Of a DNA stretch of 23,073 bases, positions 22,025 to 23,073 are shown piece by piece (the stretch's first letter is position 1; the number at the start of each line of letters is the position of its first letter). The notes beneath the pieces were generated by a model that saw only the letters and a program-made list of their open reading frames with translations, did not search any database and was not told the DNA's origin. The translations under genes and the position numbers were made by a program. The stretch is from a virus: positions 1 through 23,073 of the IMG/VR virus record IMGVR_UViG_3300032006_001718; one strand, written 5' to 3'.

Positions 22025-23073
22025 ATGATTTCCTTTATCTTCATAATCTTGTCTAGGAGGTTGATCCCCAAGACATCAAATTTAACATGACCCAGTGCTT
22101 CTAGGTCGGCCATTTCCAATCCCGCAATTTTCTCTCCACCGCTTCTTTGGTTTACCATGGGGCAAACTGTGTTAAGTTCATCAACTGAAATCACAACACC
22201 TGCCGCATGTTTGCCTTGGGTTTTGAACGTGCCCTCTATTTTGATAGCTTGATCAAAGAAGTCAGCGTAGTCTCCGTCAAGCTCTCCTCTATCATTGACA
22301 AAGCAGTAATCTCTAAGGTCTTCTGGATTGTTGATTAACGCCCACCTGATGATCGAGCGGTCCTCTTCGTCCATCTCTTGTAGCTGATCAGAAATGTCGG
22401 CCTCGTTCGGGATGGCCTTTGTGATTTCGTTCATTTCGCTAAATCCACACGCGCTGTTGACGCGCAGTACCTCTTTTAGCGCACTCCTTCCCTGAAGTCT
22501 TCCGAATGTAAGCATCTGGCTCACGTTGCCGTGGCCATAAGTGTCTTTGAGGTAGGAGATAATCTCGTCACGCTTGTTGCCGGGTACGTCCATGTCAATA
22601 TCTGGTAGGGATATGTGGCCACCAGTGTTTCTTCCACTATTATAGAACCTCTCAAACAATAAGTCAAACTCAATTGGGTCAATTTTAGTGATGCCGATCA
22701 TATAAGAAACCAGACACCCAGCAGCAGAACCCCGCCCCGGACCTGATAGCCACCCTTGCCTGTTAACATAATCTACAATGTCCTGCACAATTAAAAAATA
22801 CCCAGACAAGTTAGCCTCAAAAATTACATCCAGCTCCTCTTTGATCCTGTTTGCGTATCTATTTTTTTCCGCCTCGTCGTCTACCTTTCCGCTTGGGATC
22901 ATCTTGTCTTTCCATCCATCCCTGCAAAGCTGTGTTAGGTGTTCATTTTCACCAAGCCCGTTGGGTGTGGGAAATTTTGGAAGCATTGGCTTGTTGAGTA
23001 TGTTGTAGTTATCGCATTTCTCGTATATCTCATCAAATTTTCCAATCTGCGGGTCTAGCACGATAACTTCGGA
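22021..23073 (-). CDS. dnaE: DNA polymerase III alpha subunit, N-terminal fragment of split gene, 5' end cut by window edge
   Basis: The last 350 residues of the upstream part of a DnaE-type replicative polymerase are present; the frame runs open through the edge, so the real start and the PHP domain lie outside. Visible blocks: GWLSGPGRGSAAGCLVSYMI (107-126 of the visible part), the catalytic LPDIDMD (156-162; D158 and D160 correspond to E. coli D401 and D403), YGHGNVSQMLTFGRLQGRSA, and HVKFDVLGINLL (329-340), where D333 is the third catalytic Asp (E. coli D555). The chain then stops at IMKIKEII, whereas E. coli DnaE continues into the fingers. The stop overlaps the exonuclease ATG as ATGA. 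The GTG at 23061 is internal, not a start. Confidence 0.93.
   Translation of the reverse strand, partial: SEVIVLDPQIGKFDEIYEKCDNYNILNKPMLPKFPTPNGLGENEHLTQLCRDGWKDKMIPSGKVDDEAEKNRYANRIKEELDVIFEANLSGYFLIVQDIVDYVNRQGWLSGPGRGSAAGCLVSYMIGITKIDPIEFDLLFERFYNSGRNTGGHISLPDIDMDVPGNKRDEIISYLKDTYGHGNVSQMLTFGRLQGRSALKEVLRVNSACGFSEMNEITKAIPNEADISDQLQEMDEEDRSIIRWALINNPEDLRDYCFVNDRGELDGDYADFFDQAIKIEGTFKTQGKHAAGVVISVDELNTVCPMVNQRSGGEKIAGLEMADLEALGHVKFDVLGINLLDKIMKIKEII

Overview
All supported genes in this window lie on the minus strand, so transcription runs from the high to the low coordinates. Genes are packed end to end. Many stops and starts share an ATGA or TAATG, and others overlap by 8 to 41 nt. The largest gap between genes is 62 nt, and most of it holds a possible 15-codon ORF. 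There is no stretch of 300 bases without a gene. Several starts have clear Shine-Dalgarno sequences (AAAGGAG, GAGG). This compactness, the bacterial-type ribosome sites, and virus-sized replication proteins beside a very long sugar operon suggest a large tailed bacteriophage, probably an uncultured aquatic one. No virion gene is visible, so the phage assignment is an inference.

Region 1 (about 18945-23073) is a replication block. Its striking feature is a bacterial DNA polymerase III alpha subunit (DnaE family) in two separate genes. The upstream piece runs off the window edge and carries all three catalytic aspartates of the palm. The downstream piece begins at the next conserved block and carries the rest of the polymerase core plus an OB-like end. 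Between them sit a DnaQ-like DEDDh 3'-5' exonuclease and a small PD-(D/E)XK nuclease, all joined by short overlaps. A short SSB-like protein follows.

Region 2 (1-18948) starts in translational overlap with the SSB gene and holds about 20 sugar genes. It includes GT-B enzymes, GT-A-like enzymes and a GT-D-type enzyme. Methyltransferases include an FkbM type, a classical type and a CmcI/Methyltransf_24-like type. There are two nucleotidyltransferase-fold proteins, one fused to a HAD phosphatase and one lacking its catalytic signatures, and a choline-kinase/APH-like kinase. Sugar-nucleotide enzymes are a dTDP-glucose 4,6-dehydratase, a UDP-sugar 4-epimerase-like enzyme, a 3,4-ketoisomerase (FdtA/QdtA), a DegT-type aminotransferase and, cut by the left edge, a GDP-L-fucose synthase.

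Together the dehydratase, ketoisomerase and aminotransferase would convert host dTDP-glucose to a dTDP-3-amino-3,6-dideoxyhexose (Fuc3N or Qui3N type). The epimerase and fucose synthase suggest at least two other activated sugars. The kinase and nucleotidyltransferase-HAD pair could activate a further small building block. The glycosyltransferases and methyltransferases would assemble and cap a glycan. Its target (virion protein, host surface or DNA) cannot be told from this window.
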